Source of the DNA: Micromonospora chokoriensis
GTDB taxonomy: Bacteria > Actinomycetota > Actinomycetes > Mycobacteriales > Micromonosporaceae
Direction of reading: 5' to 3'
DNA length: 64,000 bases
Assembly (NCBI RefSeq): GCF_000718555.1
Contig: NZ_JOAN01000024.1
Coordinates: 1-64,000, forward strand
The translations under genes and the position numbers were made by a program. Position 1 is the stretch's first letter. Each line of letters begins with the position of its first letter. The notes beneath the pieces are model-generated. The model did not search any database and was not told the DNA's origin. It worked only from the letters and a program-made list of their open reading frames with translations. Below, piece after piece: positions 56,429-64,000 of the stretch.

Positions 56429-58915
56429 ATGACCAGAAAAGTCCACAAGGCGATGCGAGGCGCAGTCGTGGGGCTGACCGTCGCCGCCCTCCTCCCCGTC
56501 GGGCTGACCGCCTCGGCGGCCTCAGCCGGACCGGCGACCGCCGCCAGGTTGCCCGCCCCCACCACCGCCGCGAACGCCCCGTACGCACCTGCCGGGGAGC
56601 GGGCTCGGAAGCCCTACATGGGCTGGAGCAGCTACAGCATGCAGGTGTTCGTGCCCAACGGCAGCACCTGGATCACGGCCGCCCAGCTCAAGGCGCAGTC
56701 CGATGCCATGCACGAGAAGCTCCAGGCGTACGGCTACGAGTACATCAACGTCGACGCGGGTTGGAACTCCGGCGTGGACGAGTACGGCAGGCCGGTGCCG
56801 AGCAAGACGCTGTACCCCGATGGACTGCAGAACGTCATCGACCACGTGCACGCCAACGGGCAGAAGTTCGGGCTGTACGGCATTCCCGGAATCTCGTCCG
56901 CACTGATCGATGCCAACCTGCCCATCTACGGAGCCCCTGGTTGCACGACGGGGAACCTGCCGGTGCGACCGCTGCAGCAGGGCGACCACTGGAAGATCGG
57001 GCACAAGATCGACTTCAAGAACCCGTGCGCGCAGGCGTACGTCAACTCGATCGCTGACCTCTACGCCTCATGGGGCGTCGACTTCCTGAAGTTCGACAGC
57101 GTCACCCCCGGCTCCGGCATCAACGATCTCTCCGTCGACTCCCGCGACGACGTCAAGGCGTGGTCGCAAGCCCTCGCCCGGCACGGCATCTGGTTCGAGC
57201 TCTCCTGGGCCCTCGACATCCGCTACGCCGACTACTGGAAGCAGTACGCCAACGGCTGGCGGATCGACTGGGACGTCGAGTGCTACTGCACCGGTGAGGC
57301 CCTCACCGCCTGGTCGAGCATCTCGCGACTCTTCCCCAAGCTGGCCGAGTGGTGGCGCCACGGCGGCCCCGGCGGGTGGAACGATCTGGACTCGCTGAAC
57401 GTGGGCAACGGCCAGATGGACGGGCTTACCCGGGACGAGCGGCGTACCGCCGCGACGCTCTGGGCGGTCTCGGCCGCGCCGCTCTACATCGGCAACGACA
57501 TGACCCGGCTCGACTCCTACGGCCTGGACCTGTTGACCAACCGCGAGGTGATCGCGGTCAACCAGGCCGGACGGCCCGCCCAACCCCTCTCCATCAAGAG
57601 CAACCGGCAGACCTGGTTCTCGCTCAACGAGGACAACTCCTACACCGTGGCCCTGTTCAACCTCGGCTCCACCGAGGCCAACATGGCGGTGAACTGGGCC
57701 GATCTCGGCCTCAACGGGTCCGCCAAGGTGCGCGACCTGTGGGCGAAGAAGGACCTGGGCGAGTTCGCGAGCGGCTACGTCGCAAACGACGTGCCGGTGC
57801 ACGGGGTCCGGTTGCTCAAGGTCACGCCGCAGAAGAACTCGACGGTCAGTGTCAACGACGACGACCTGCGGGTGTCGTACGAGGGCGCGTGGCAGCGCAA
57901 CGGCAACCGCGAGGTTGCCGCGGTCGCGGAGCAGCTGACGGTGGACGTGCGGGACTCGTCGGCCTCCGGCGCGAAGGCTGCCAAGAAGCAGGCCGAAGCC
58001 GGTGTGCGGACGATCTCGGTGAACAACGACAACCCGGAGATCGTCTACACGGGCTCCTGGGGTCGGAGCACCAACCGAGGGCTCGGCGATTTTCAGGACG
58101 ACGTGCACTACGCCGAGCCCAACGGCGACGCGTTCCAGTACTCGTTCATCGGCACCGGCGTCGACTACGTGACGGAGCTGCACGAGTCCCAGGGCGACGT
58201 CGACATCTACATCGACGGTGAGTTCAAGAAGACGGTCAGCACCCATCTCGACCCGGCCGCGGGTCGGAAGGCGCAGCAGGTGGTCTACAGCATCTCGGAC
58301 CTGCCCAACGGCACCCACACGATCCGCGGCGTCAAGCGCTCGGGGTCGTACATGCTGCTCGACAAGTTCGACGTGCGGCAGGAGAGTCTGCTGAGCGCCA
58401 ACACGGCGACCTTCGACAAGAAGGCGTCCGCTCAGGCCGACGTCACCGTCGAGATCGGCCGCGACCCGGGCGAGCTTGCGGCGATCGCCCACGGTGGAAA
58501 GGCGTTGGTCAAGGGAACCGACTACACCATCAACGGTCAGGTCGTGACGATCGGGAAGGCGTACCTCGCGGCGCAGCCCGTCGGCAACGCGGTGTTCGAC
58601 TTCCGGTTCCGGGGTGACCACCGCGACGACGTTCACTCCGCGACCGAGAACGGCGCGGCGGTGGCCTTCACGTTCCGTGGCGTTGGCGTCGAGTGGCGGA
58701 CGGCACTCGGCCCCGATCAGGGCGAGGCCGACGTCTTCATCGACGGCAAGCTGGTCAAGCGCGTTAGCCTCTCGAACCCGGTGCGGGTCACCGGCCGACC
58801 GGCGTTCGTCGCCACCGGGCTCAAGGATGCCGAGCACACGCTGCGCATCGTGAAGGTCTCCGGAGACGTGCTCCGCAATGACGTGATCCAGTACACGATC
58901 CTCAAGCGGCCCTGA
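56429..58915 (+). CDS. Secreted GH27 glycoside hydrolase with C-terminal accessory domains
   Basis: About 828 residues. Signal peptide about 1-33 (VVGLTVAALLPVGLTASAAS). GH27 catalytic domain: KPYMGWSSYSMQVF, YGYEYINVDAGWNSG, GWVDFLKFDSV-like block with nucleophile Asp about 223, GWRIDWDVECYC, and GGWNDLDSLNVGNGQM. A beta-sandwich follows, then two similar modules: one with SVNNDNPEIVYTGSWGRSTN and DVDIYIDGEFKKTV, one with DDVHSATENGAAVAFTFRG and EADVFIDGKLVKRV, joined by an X2-like Ig segment (TFDKKASAQADVTVEI). Alpha-galactosidase is the usual activity, but GH27 also holds beta-L-arabinopyranosidases and isomaltodextranases. ATG 56429 begins the signal. Confidence 0.88.
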   Translation: MTRKVHKAMRGAVVGLTVAALLPVGLTASAASAGPATAARLPAPTTAANAPYAPAGERARKPYMGWSSYSMQVFVPNGSTWITAAQLKAQSDAMHEKLQAYGYEYINVDAGWNSGVDEYGRPVPSKTLYPDGLQNVIDHVHANGQKFGLYGIPGISSALIDANLPIYGAPGCTTGNLPVRPLQQGDHWKIGHKIDFKNPCAQAYVNSIADLYASWGVDFLKFDSVTPGSGINDLSVDSRDDVKAWSQALARHGIWFELSWALDIRYADYWKQYANGWRIDWDVECYCTGEALTAWSSISRLFPKLAEWWRHGGPGGWNDLDSLNVGNGQMDGLTRDERRTAATLWAVSAAPLYIGNDMTRLDSYGLDLLTNREVIAVNQAGRPAQPLSIKSNRQTWFSLNEDNSYTVALFNLGSTEANMAVNWADLGLNGSAKVRDLWAKKDLGEFASGYVANDVPVHGVRLLKVTPQKNSTVSVNDDDLRVSYEGAWQRNGNREVAAVAEQLTVDVRDSSASGAKAAKKQAEAGVRTISVNNDNPEIVYTGSWGRSTNRGLGDFQDDVHYAEPNGDAFQYSFIGTGVDYVTELHESQGDVDIYIDGEFKKTVSTHLDPAAGRKAQQVVYSISDLPNGTHTIRGVKRSGSYMLLDKFDVRQESLLSANTATFDKKASAQADVTVEIGRDPGELAAIAHGGKALVKGTDYTINGQVVTIGKAYLAAQPVGNAVFDFRFRGDHRDDVHSATENGAAVAFTFRGVGVEWRTALGPDQGEADVFIDGKLVKRVSLSNPVRVTGRPAFVATGLKDAEHTLRIVKVSGDVLRNDVIQYTILKRP

Positions 58916-58930
58916 CGCCGCAGTTGCTGA

Positions 58931-59007
58931 GGCGGTCCCTGCCAGGAGGAGCCGGCGCATTCCCGTACGCCACGGGCATCGTCCGACTTCACCTGGCAGG
59001 GACCGCC
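58931..59007. terminator. 16-bp perfect inverted repeat between convergent genes
   Basis: Arms 58931-58946 and 58992-59007 (GGCGGTCCCTGCCAGG and its complement) are perfect over 16 bp around a 45-base loop, which contains its own CCCGT/ACGGG stem. It lies between the converging GH27 and ltrA genes. Terminator role likely; the size also resembles a small mobile palindrome. Confidence 0.7.
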
Positions 59008-59038
59008 GCGCGGCACCCAGAGTCGTGGCCGCCCACGA

Positions 59039-60241
59039 CTAGAACGGCGGCGAGGGTGTCTCCGGTGGGTGTCGGCGTGAGCGTCGGGTGTCCGCGCCGG
59101 CGACGCCGAGCAGCACCACGGCGGCGGCGCCGCCCGCGGCGAGCGGTTCGATGTGCAGCGTCACCGGCGCCAGCAGGACGAGGGTCAGCACACCGGCGAC
59201 CCGGGACCGGGAGACCCGGGCGAAGACCTGGTATTCGAGGGCCGCTCGCCCGGCGAGGAAGAGCAGTGGGCCGCCGAGGATGGCGATGAGCCAGGCTGCC
59301 GGGAGGTGCCCGAGCGGTTCGGTGATGAACAACTCGAAGCCGACGCCGGTCAGGACGATCCCCGCGATCATGATCAGGTGGGCGAAGGACATGTCGGTCG
59401 CCAGCCGGGCGGCGTCCCGGGACCGGCTGACGGCCTCGTCCAGCATTCCGCCCGCGACGTGAAAGTAGATCCGCCAGAGCAGGACGGTGGTCACCAGCGC
59501 CAGGAGGAAGCCCGCCGTCTGGTCGGCGTGGAACGCGCTGCCGCTGAACGCCAACCCGATGACGAAGATCGCCTCGCCGAGCGCGATGAGAAGGAACTGT
59601 TGGTACCGCTCGGCCAGGTGCTCCGCCGCGATCATCCGGACGCCGAGCCGTTGCCCGCCGATGCGGGGGGTCGGCCAACCGAGTAACAGCCCGGCGTAGT
59701 CGATCAGCACGGCGATGCTCCAGAGCGGCCCGCGTACCGTGCCGTCGTCGGCCAGACCACCGATGACCCAGAACGGTGCGCTCAGACCGAGCCAGAGCAG
59801 GAGTCGGAAGGACTGTTGCGGGTCCGGTCGGCCGTGTCCGGCGAGGTGGAAGTAGACCACCCGGCCGATCTGGAGACCGACGTAGGTGATGGCGAAGAGG
59901 GCGGCCCGCGTCCCGAAGCCGTCGGGCACTGCGACGGCCATCGTCATGGCGCCGACCAGCGTCATGACGATGACGGTCTGGACGATCGGCGCCTCCGGGT
60001 CCAGCCAACTGGTCGACCAGACCGTCAACGACCAGACCGCCCACAGTGCCAGGAACAACAGCAGAGCCTGGCCGAGGCCCGCATACACGCCGCGCTGGCC
60101 GTCGGTGAAGTCGGCGATCAGCCGTGCGGAGATCCGGGTGAGGGCGAAGACGAAGACCAGATCGAGAAAGAGTTCCAGGAAGGTTGCCCGCTGACGGGTG
60201 GCGTCGTCGCGCAGCAGCCGTACGCCGCGCTCTTCTCTCAT
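59039..60241 (-). CDS. ltrA: Low temperature requirement protein A (LtrA) family membrane protein
   Basis: About 400 residues with roughly twelve hydrophobic segments. The family hallmark ATFLELFLDLVFVFALTRIS is at residues 19-38; ISARLIADF and LAERYQQFLLIALGEAIFVIG follow. The function of LtrA proteins is unknown; membrane location is certain from sequence. ATG 60241, weak ribosome site. Divergent from the TetR gene with a 156-base gap, so TetR may control it. Confidence 0.9.
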   Translation of the reverse strand: MREERGVRLLRDDATRQRATFLELFLDLVFVFALTRISARLIADFTDGQRGVYAGLGQALLLFLALWAVWSLTVWSTSWLDPEAPIVQTVIVMTLVGAMTMAVAVPDGFGTRAALFAITYVGLQIGRVVYFHLAGHGRPDPQQSFRLLLWLGLSAPFWVIGGLADDGTVRGPLWSIAVLIDYAGLLLGWPTPRIGGQRLGVRMIAAEHLAERYQQFLLIALGEAIFVIGLAFSGSAFHADQTAGFLLALVTTVLLWRIYFHVAGGMLDEAVSRSRDAARLATDMSFAHLIMIAGIVLTGVGFELFITEPLGHLPAAWLIAILGGPLLFLAGRAALEYQVFARVSRSRVAGVLTLVLLAPVTLHIEPLAAGGAAAVVLLGVAGADTRRSRRHPPETPSPPF

Positions 60242-60384
60242 CCGCCCGCCACGCGCGTGCCCTCCCTCACGGTGATCTCCTCGCCTAACGAGTCAGGGGG
60301 CGGCAGTGGCACGTGGGAAGCGGGGCTGGTCGTCCACAACAGTCACCAATCCGTCACCTGGCAGCTACGGCAGGTGTCCGCCCT

Positions 60385-60390
60385 TACGCT
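60385..60390 (+). promoter_or_regulatory. -10 hexamer for leaderless start at 60398
   Basis: TACGCT ends seven bases before GTG 60398, matching TANNNT-N7-start. Confidence 0.55.
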
Positions 60391-60397
60391 CGTGTGC

Positions 60398-60976
60398 GTG
60401 CCCGGACCTGCGGAGAAGGCCAGCGAACAGGACCGGCGTGACCTCATCGTCACGGTCGCACGAGAGCTGGCCGAGGTGGAGGGCTGGCCGGGGGTGACCA
60501 CCCGACGGCTCGCCGAACGCACCGAGATCGACATGGGCGACATCTACCGGCACTTCCCCGATCTGGAAGCGCTGATCGCCGCCGTCGCGGTGTGCGCATT
60601 CGCCGATCTGGCCGCCGATCTCGCCGAAGCGCACGCGGAGACCGCCGGCAGCCCCGAGGGGGTCTGGCCGGCGGTCGCGACCGCGTACCTCGACTTCGCG
60701 TACACGAACCCGGAGGTCTATGACGCGATGCTCGCGCTGACCCCCGACCTGGCCCTCGGCGTGGATGGCGTGCCGGCCGCGCCGCGGGCGGTCTTCGCGG
60801 AGCTGCGGGCGGCCCTGACCCCGCTGGCCGAGGGCCGGGACCCGGACACCCTCGCCGAGGTGGGCTGGAGCCTGCTGCACGGCGTCGTGATGCTCACCCG
60901 TGGTGGTCGGCTTAGACCCGAGGGGCAGGAGGAACGCGAAGCGCTTATCGCACAACGGCTGCTGCGGTGGCCGTGA
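60398..60976 (+). CDS. TetR-family regulator
   Basis: About 192 residues. N-terminal HTH: DLIVTVARELAEVEGWPGVT, then RRLAERTEIDMGDIYRHFPDLEALIAAV. The C-terminal ligand domain is alpha-helical and fits WHG-type TetR proteins. GTG 60398 is supported by the -10 hexamer seven bases upstream; the same frame is open far upstream but antisense to ltrA. Divergence from ltrA suggests control of that gene. Confidence 0.88.
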   Translation: MPGPAEKASEQDRRDLIVTVARELAEVEGWPGVTTRRLAERTEIDMGDIYRHFPDLEALIAAVAVCAFADLAADLAEAHAETAGSPEGVWPAVATAYLDFAYTNPEVYDAMLALTPDLALGVDGVPAAPRAVFAELRAALTPLAEGRDPDTLAEVGWSLLHGVVMLTRGGRLRPEGQEEREALIAQRLLRWP

Positions 60977-61085
60977 CCATGCCGCCCCGCATCTGTCGGG
61001 CGGAATAATTCGTGGACCTTGACGTTTGTCTGCGGCCTATCCTGGCCCCTCGGTGTTTCAGCGGTGGGCACGGGGAGGGTACGCC

Positions 61086-61796
61086 ATGACAGTCGACGTG
61101 GCCGGGCGGCGGCAGGCACAAGTGTTGATCTTCGATGCGGATGACACCCTGTGGGAGAACAACGTCGTCTTCGAGCGGGTGATCGACGACTTCCTGGGCT
61201 GGCTGGACCACCCCACACTGGACCGGGCCGCGCTGCGGGCCGTCCTCGACGACATCGAGCGGGCCAACGCGGTGGCGCACGGGTACGGCAGCAAGGTCTT
61301 CCTGCGCAGCCTGGCGGAGTGCCTGGAGCGGCTGCGCGAGCGGCCGGCCACCGACTCCGAACGCCAGGAGATCGACCGGCTGGCGGTGGCCCTCGTCGAG
61401 CACCGGGTGGAGCTGATGCCCGGGGTGGCCGACGCGCTCGACGAGTTGGCCGGCCGGCACGAGCTGCTGCTGCTGACCAAGGGCGACCAGGAGGAGCAGC
61501 AGCGCAAGCTGGACGCCTGCGGCCTGCTGCACCACTTCGGGGCCGCGCACATCGTCGCCGAGAAGAACGTCGACACGTACCGGTGGCTCACTCGGGAACA
61601 CGGGTTTCCGCCGGCCAGCGCATGGATGATCGGCAACTCCCCGAAGTCCGACATCCTGCCGGCGCGGGCGGCCGGGCTGAACGCGGTGTTCATTCCGAAC
61701 GCGAACACCTGGGTGCTGGAGGACGACGAGTTGGACCCGACCGACAGCGCAGTGCTGCGCCTCGCCGCCTTCCCCGACCTGCTGCGGCACTTCTGA
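61086..61796 (+). CDS. HAD-superfamily hydrolase
   Basis: Predicted phosphatase, about 236 residues. Motif I is LIFDADDTLW (nucleophile Asp and acid Asp), motif II LLLLTKGD (Thr/Lys), motif III about the Lys in AEKNVD, and motif IV MIGNSPKSDILPARAAG. The helical cap sits after motif I (subclass I). ATG 61086 has GGGAGGG seven bases upstream. Substrate unknown. Confidence 0.9.
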   Translation: MTVDVAGRRQAQVLIFDADDTLWENNVVFERVIDDFLGWLDHPTLDRAALRAVLDDIERANAVAHGYGSKVFLRSLAECLERLRERPATDSERQEIDRLAVALVEHRVELMPGVADALDELAGRHELLLLTKGDQEEQQRKLDACGLLHHFGAAHIVAEKNVDTYRWLTREHGFPPASAWMIGNSPKSDILPARAAGLNAVFIPNANTWVLEDDELDPTDSAVLRLAAFPDLLRHF

Positions 61797-61867
61797 TCGC
61801 GCGAAGGGGGAGACCCGCGCACACGCCCCGCCCGGCGTGGGGACAGACGGCGTGCCGGTTCGACTGT

Positions 61868-61873
61868 CAGGAT
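61868..61873 (+). promoter_or_regulatory. -10-like hexamer for leaderless start at 61880
   Basis: CAGGAT ends six bases before ATG 61880. Confidence 0.4.
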
Positions 61874-61879
61874 GGCGGC

Positions 61880-62668
61880 ATGAAGCGCAGACAGCTCCTG
61901 CTCGGCGCGGCGGCGGGTCTTGCCGTGCCGGCCGTGCTCACCCCGGCGGCGCCCGCGCTCGGCGCGACCAGGCCACCGGCCTCGGCGTGGGGCACGGCGC
62001 CGGTTCCCCGGTCCACCCGTCCGACGGTGCCGCGCCGCAACCTGGCCGCCCGGTTGACCACCCTGCCGACGCAGACCAGGCAGGTCGTCGTCGTCACCAC
62101 CGCCTCCGCCACCACCACGTACGCGACCCTGGAGGCGTACGTGCGGGTGCGGGATCGCTGGCAGCCGGCCTCGTCGTCGATGCCCGCCCGGATCGGCTCC
62201 AAGGGTTTCACCGACAACCACAGGGAGGGCGTGCCGACCACCCCCACCGGGGTCTACTCAATCGGCCCCACCATGTACGGCATCGCCGCCAACCCGGGCG
62301 TGCGGTACCCGTACCACCGGCTGGTCAGCGGGGACTGGTGGAACGAAAATCCGTCGTCGGCGCGGTACAACACCTTCCAGCAGAGCGCGACGAACCCGGG
62401 CGGGGCCAGCGAGGCGCTGTGGAAGGAGACACCCTCGTACACGTACTTCGCGGTGATCACCTACAACATGTCGCCGAACGTGCCGAAGCCGGTGCCGGAC
62501 GCGGGCAGCGGCATCTTTCTGCACCAGTTCGGCACCAGCGCCGGCAACGCCACCGCCGGCTGTGTCTCGCTGGCCCGTAACCATCTGGTCGACGTGCTCA
62601 CGTGGCTCGACCCGCAGCTCTCGCCGCGCATCGTGCTCACCCCGTACGCCCAGCTCGGCCGCTATTAG
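61880..62668 (+). CDS. Secreted L,D-transpeptidase family protein
   Basis: About 262 residues. Tat-type signal MKRRQLLLGAAAGLAVPAVL. The YkuD-like domain ends in IFLHQFGTSAGNATAGCVSL: His about 215 and catalytic Cys about 228 in the HxnGC(V/I)S(L/M) arrangement. EGVPTTPTGVYSIG is the usual substrate-side loop. Expected to form or edit 3-3 cross-links, or to attach ligands to peptidoglycan, outside the membrane. ATG 61880. Confidence 0.88.
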   Translation: MKRRQLLLGAAAGLAVPAVLTPAAPALGATRPPASAWGTAPVPRSTRPTVPRRNLAARLTTLPTQTRQVVVVTTASATTTYATLEAYVRVRDRWQPASSSMPARIGSKGFTDNHREGVPTTPTGVYSIGPTMYGIAANPGVRYPYHRLVSGDWWNENPSSARYNTFQQSATNPGGASEALWKETPSYTYFAVITYNMSPNVPKPVPDAGSGIFLHQFGTSAGNATAGCVSLARNHLVDVLTWLDPQLSPRIVLTPYAQLGRY

Positions 62669-62674
62669 GGCTGC

Positions 62675-62950
62675 TCAGCCGGCCTCGCGCCGGACGATCG
62701 CCACGGCCACCCGGCAGAACTCGTCCATGTCCGGGTTGAACCCGGCCGCGATGTCGGGATGCAACCCGGAGCGGGTCTCCTCCAACAATCGCTGGCAGAC
62801 CTGCTCGACCGGTTCGCCGGCGTAGTCGGCGCGGACCCGGTCGGTGGCGGCCTGAAGCGCCGAGGTCAGCTGCTCCTCCAACGGCCCGCGCAGCTTTTGC
62901 TGCACTGGGTCGAGCCCGCGGGGGTCGAGCGTGACATGTGGCTCCGACAT
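62675..62950 (-). CDS. Small conserved-looking protein, unknown function
   Basis: About 91 residues, acidic and helical, no signal peptide. It reads SEPHVTLDPRGLDPVQQKL at the start and CRVAVAIVRREAG at the end. ATG 62950 has GGGAGC upstream; a longer frame to 63001 lacks support. It lies 47 bases after the RusA-like gene in the same direction, so they may be co-transcribed. Family not recognised. Confidence 0.65.
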   Translation of the reverse strand: MSEPHVTLDPRGLDPVQQKLRGPLEEQLTSALQAATDRVRADYAGEPVEQVCQRLLEETRSGLHPDIAAGFNPDMDEFCRVAVAIVRREAG

Positions 62951-62997
62951 CGGTGCTCCCTTCGTCGGCGTCCGCGATACCCCACCGCGGACGTCGG

Positions 62998-63429
62998 TCA
63001 AACCAAGGTCGGTACGGCGGCGATCCGCACCTGGTACGAGAAGTCCTCCGCCGGCTCCTCGTGGTAGGACAATCGGCGGATCTGCCGGTCGTCGTCGTAG
63101 AGGGCGACGTCCACCAGGACGCCCAGGTGGGCGAGGCCGATGGTCGACACCCGCTTCTTGTCCTGCAACACCGCACAGACGCCGCCGAGCAGGGTGCTGG
63201 CGTCGGACGTACGGTGCCCGGGCGGGCAGCGCAACACCAGGTCGACCTCGATCGGCCCGGGCAACGGCGTCCAGCCGGTGCGCTGGGCCGCGGCGAGGGC
63301 GGCCTGGAGCAGGGTGCGGACCTTCGTCGCCTGCCGATGCCCGGCGGCGAAGATGGACAACGCTTCGGTCTTGACCGGTGGCAGGCCGCTCACCTCGAAT
63401 GTCAGGGCGAGAGCGCGGGTGTCCTGCAC
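62998..63429 (-). CDS. RusA-like small protein, unknown function
   Basis: About 143 residues. A strand PIEVDLVLRCPP, then STLLGGVCAVLQDK, then LGVLVDVALYDDDRQIRRLSY echo the RusA/endodeoxyribonuclease order (PL.VD, DN..K..LD.L, DD.QI), but the Asn-Lys pair is not obvious; the match is by eye. GTG 63429 has GAGGAGG seven bases upstream, better than the longer frame to 63489. Confidence 0.6.
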   Translation of the reverse strand: MQDTRALALTFEVSGLPPVKTEALSIFAAGHRQATKVRTLLQAALAAAQRTGWTPLPGPIEVDLVLRCPPGHRTSDASTLLGGVCAVLQDKKRVSTIGLAHLGVLVDVALYDDDRQIRRLSYHEEPAEDFSYQVRIAAVPTLV

Positions 63430-63614
63430 GACGGCACCTCCTCGTTGGGACGATCCTGCCGAACCGGGGGAGCGGCGGTGGGCGTTCACGCGATTACCAA
63501 CCGTTCGGGCAGGCGTGGGGTCGGCCGGAGGCGTGTCGACGGCGGCGGCGAACGCGCCGGCTACGGCGCTAGCAAAACGCTAGCCGACGCTGCCCGCGCT
63601 GGGTAGTCGGTCGT

Positions 63615-64000
63615 TTACCCGGTGGGGCGTGGTGCGAAGGCGCAGAACTCGTTGCCCTCGGGGTCGGCCAGCACCCACCAGCGGCTGCGGGCGCTCGGCT
63701 CCGCCAGCAGGGTCGCGCCGGCGCTCACCAGTGCGCCGGGCTCCGGGTCGGTCAACTCGACGTCCCAGTGCAGGCGGTTCTTGACCGTCTTGGGCTCGGG
63801 CACCCTGTCGAACACCCAGCGTTCCCAGGGGAACCCGGCCGCGCCGAGCACCGACGAGGTGGTCGAGCCGTGCTCGGCAGCGCCGCCGAGCACGCCGGCC
63901 CACCAGGTCGCCTGCGTGGCCGGGTCGGCCGAGGCCACGACCAGTTCGAGCGGGCCGGGGCGGCTGCCCTCCTGGGCCGGGTACGCGCAGAACAAGTTGC
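63615..64000 (-). CDS. VOC-family (glyoxalase-like) protein, cut by window end
   Basis: C-terminal part of a vicinal-oxygen-chelate protein. The visible portion holds a second VOC module (PLELVVASADPATQATWWAG ... LADPEGNEFCAFAP). The codons entering from the window edge read NLFCAYPAQEG, which matches the end of a preceding VOC module, so the gene continues past 64000 and the TTG at 63995 is not its start. The stretch 63430-63614 between this gene and the RusA-like gene shows nothing recognisable. Confidence 0.8.
   Translation of the reverse strand, partial: NLFCAYPAQEGSRPGPLELVVASADPATQATWWAGVLGGAAEHGSTTSSVLGAAGFPWERWVFDRVPEPKTVKNRLHWDVELTDPEPGALVSAGATLLAEPSARSRWWVLADPEGNEFCAFAPRPTG

Overview
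The window is GC-rich, densely coding actinobacterial chromosome. Codon use, Tat-dependent lipoproteins, ABC sugar importers without their own ATPase, Ser/Thr kinases, many leaderless starts and the divergent murL/murD2 pair all point to a Micromonosporaceae member, most likely Micromonospora (an inference from gene content, not a database result). I see 49 credible protein genes, no tRNA, rRNA, CRISPR array, transposase or prophage.

Layout. 0.1-8.5 kb: a class A penicillin-binding protein, a thiamine-diphosphate oxidase/decarboxylase, a TrmH-type RNA methyltransferase, argG behind an ARG-box promoter, and a PucR regulator. 8.6-15.1 kb: murL and murD2 (the peptidoglycan route that adds L-glutamate and epimerises it on the nucleotide precursor), three unknown genes (two membrane proteins and a YdcF-like protein) and a D-glutamate cyclase. 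15.2-19.4 kb: a class III aminotransferase coupled to methylmalonate-semialdehyde dehydrogenase, then a membrane acyltransferase. 19.5-29.3 kb: an amino-sugar locus with two complete NgcEFG-type importers around a GlcNAc-kinase-like gene, a MurR/RpiR regulator and a SIS isomerase. 29.3-36.2 kb: a heterodimeric ABC exporter with complementary degenerate motifs, a short PolA-like polymerase, a MobA-like nucleotidyltransferase and a lipoprotein. 36.4-44.4 kb: a LacI-controlled operon for alpha-xylosides/beta-glucosides (binding protein, two permeases, GH31, GH1). 44.7-49.9 kb: an amidohydrolase, a YdjM-like membrane protein and two paralogous Ser/Thr kinases. 50-59 kb: alpha-glucan and glycoside enzymes (GT4, debranching enzyme, GH63-like, secreted GH27). 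59-64 kb: LtrA, TetR, HAD phosphatase, L,D-transpeptidase, two small genes and a VOC protein cut by the window end.

Functional themes. (1) Cell wall: a PBP, an L,D-transpeptidase, MurL/MurD2 and D-glutamate cyclase lie in one window; the last three suggest peptidoglycan D-glutamate is made without a free D-glutamate pool and that stray D-glutamate is removed. (2) Carbohydrate scavenging: three ABC importers, none with an ATPase gene, presumably share one MsiK-type ATPase encoded elsewhere. (3) Regulation: at least eleven genes have a -10-like hexamer 5-7 bases before the start codon, implying leaderless mRNAs; argG has an ArgR-type operator on such a promoter; lacI has tandem palindromes at its own promoter; the kinase/rpiR divergent region carries repeated motifs also found before the first ngcE. 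(4) Intergenic palindromes: a related family of long imperfect inverted repeats plus two unrelated strong inverted repeats sit in gene gaps.
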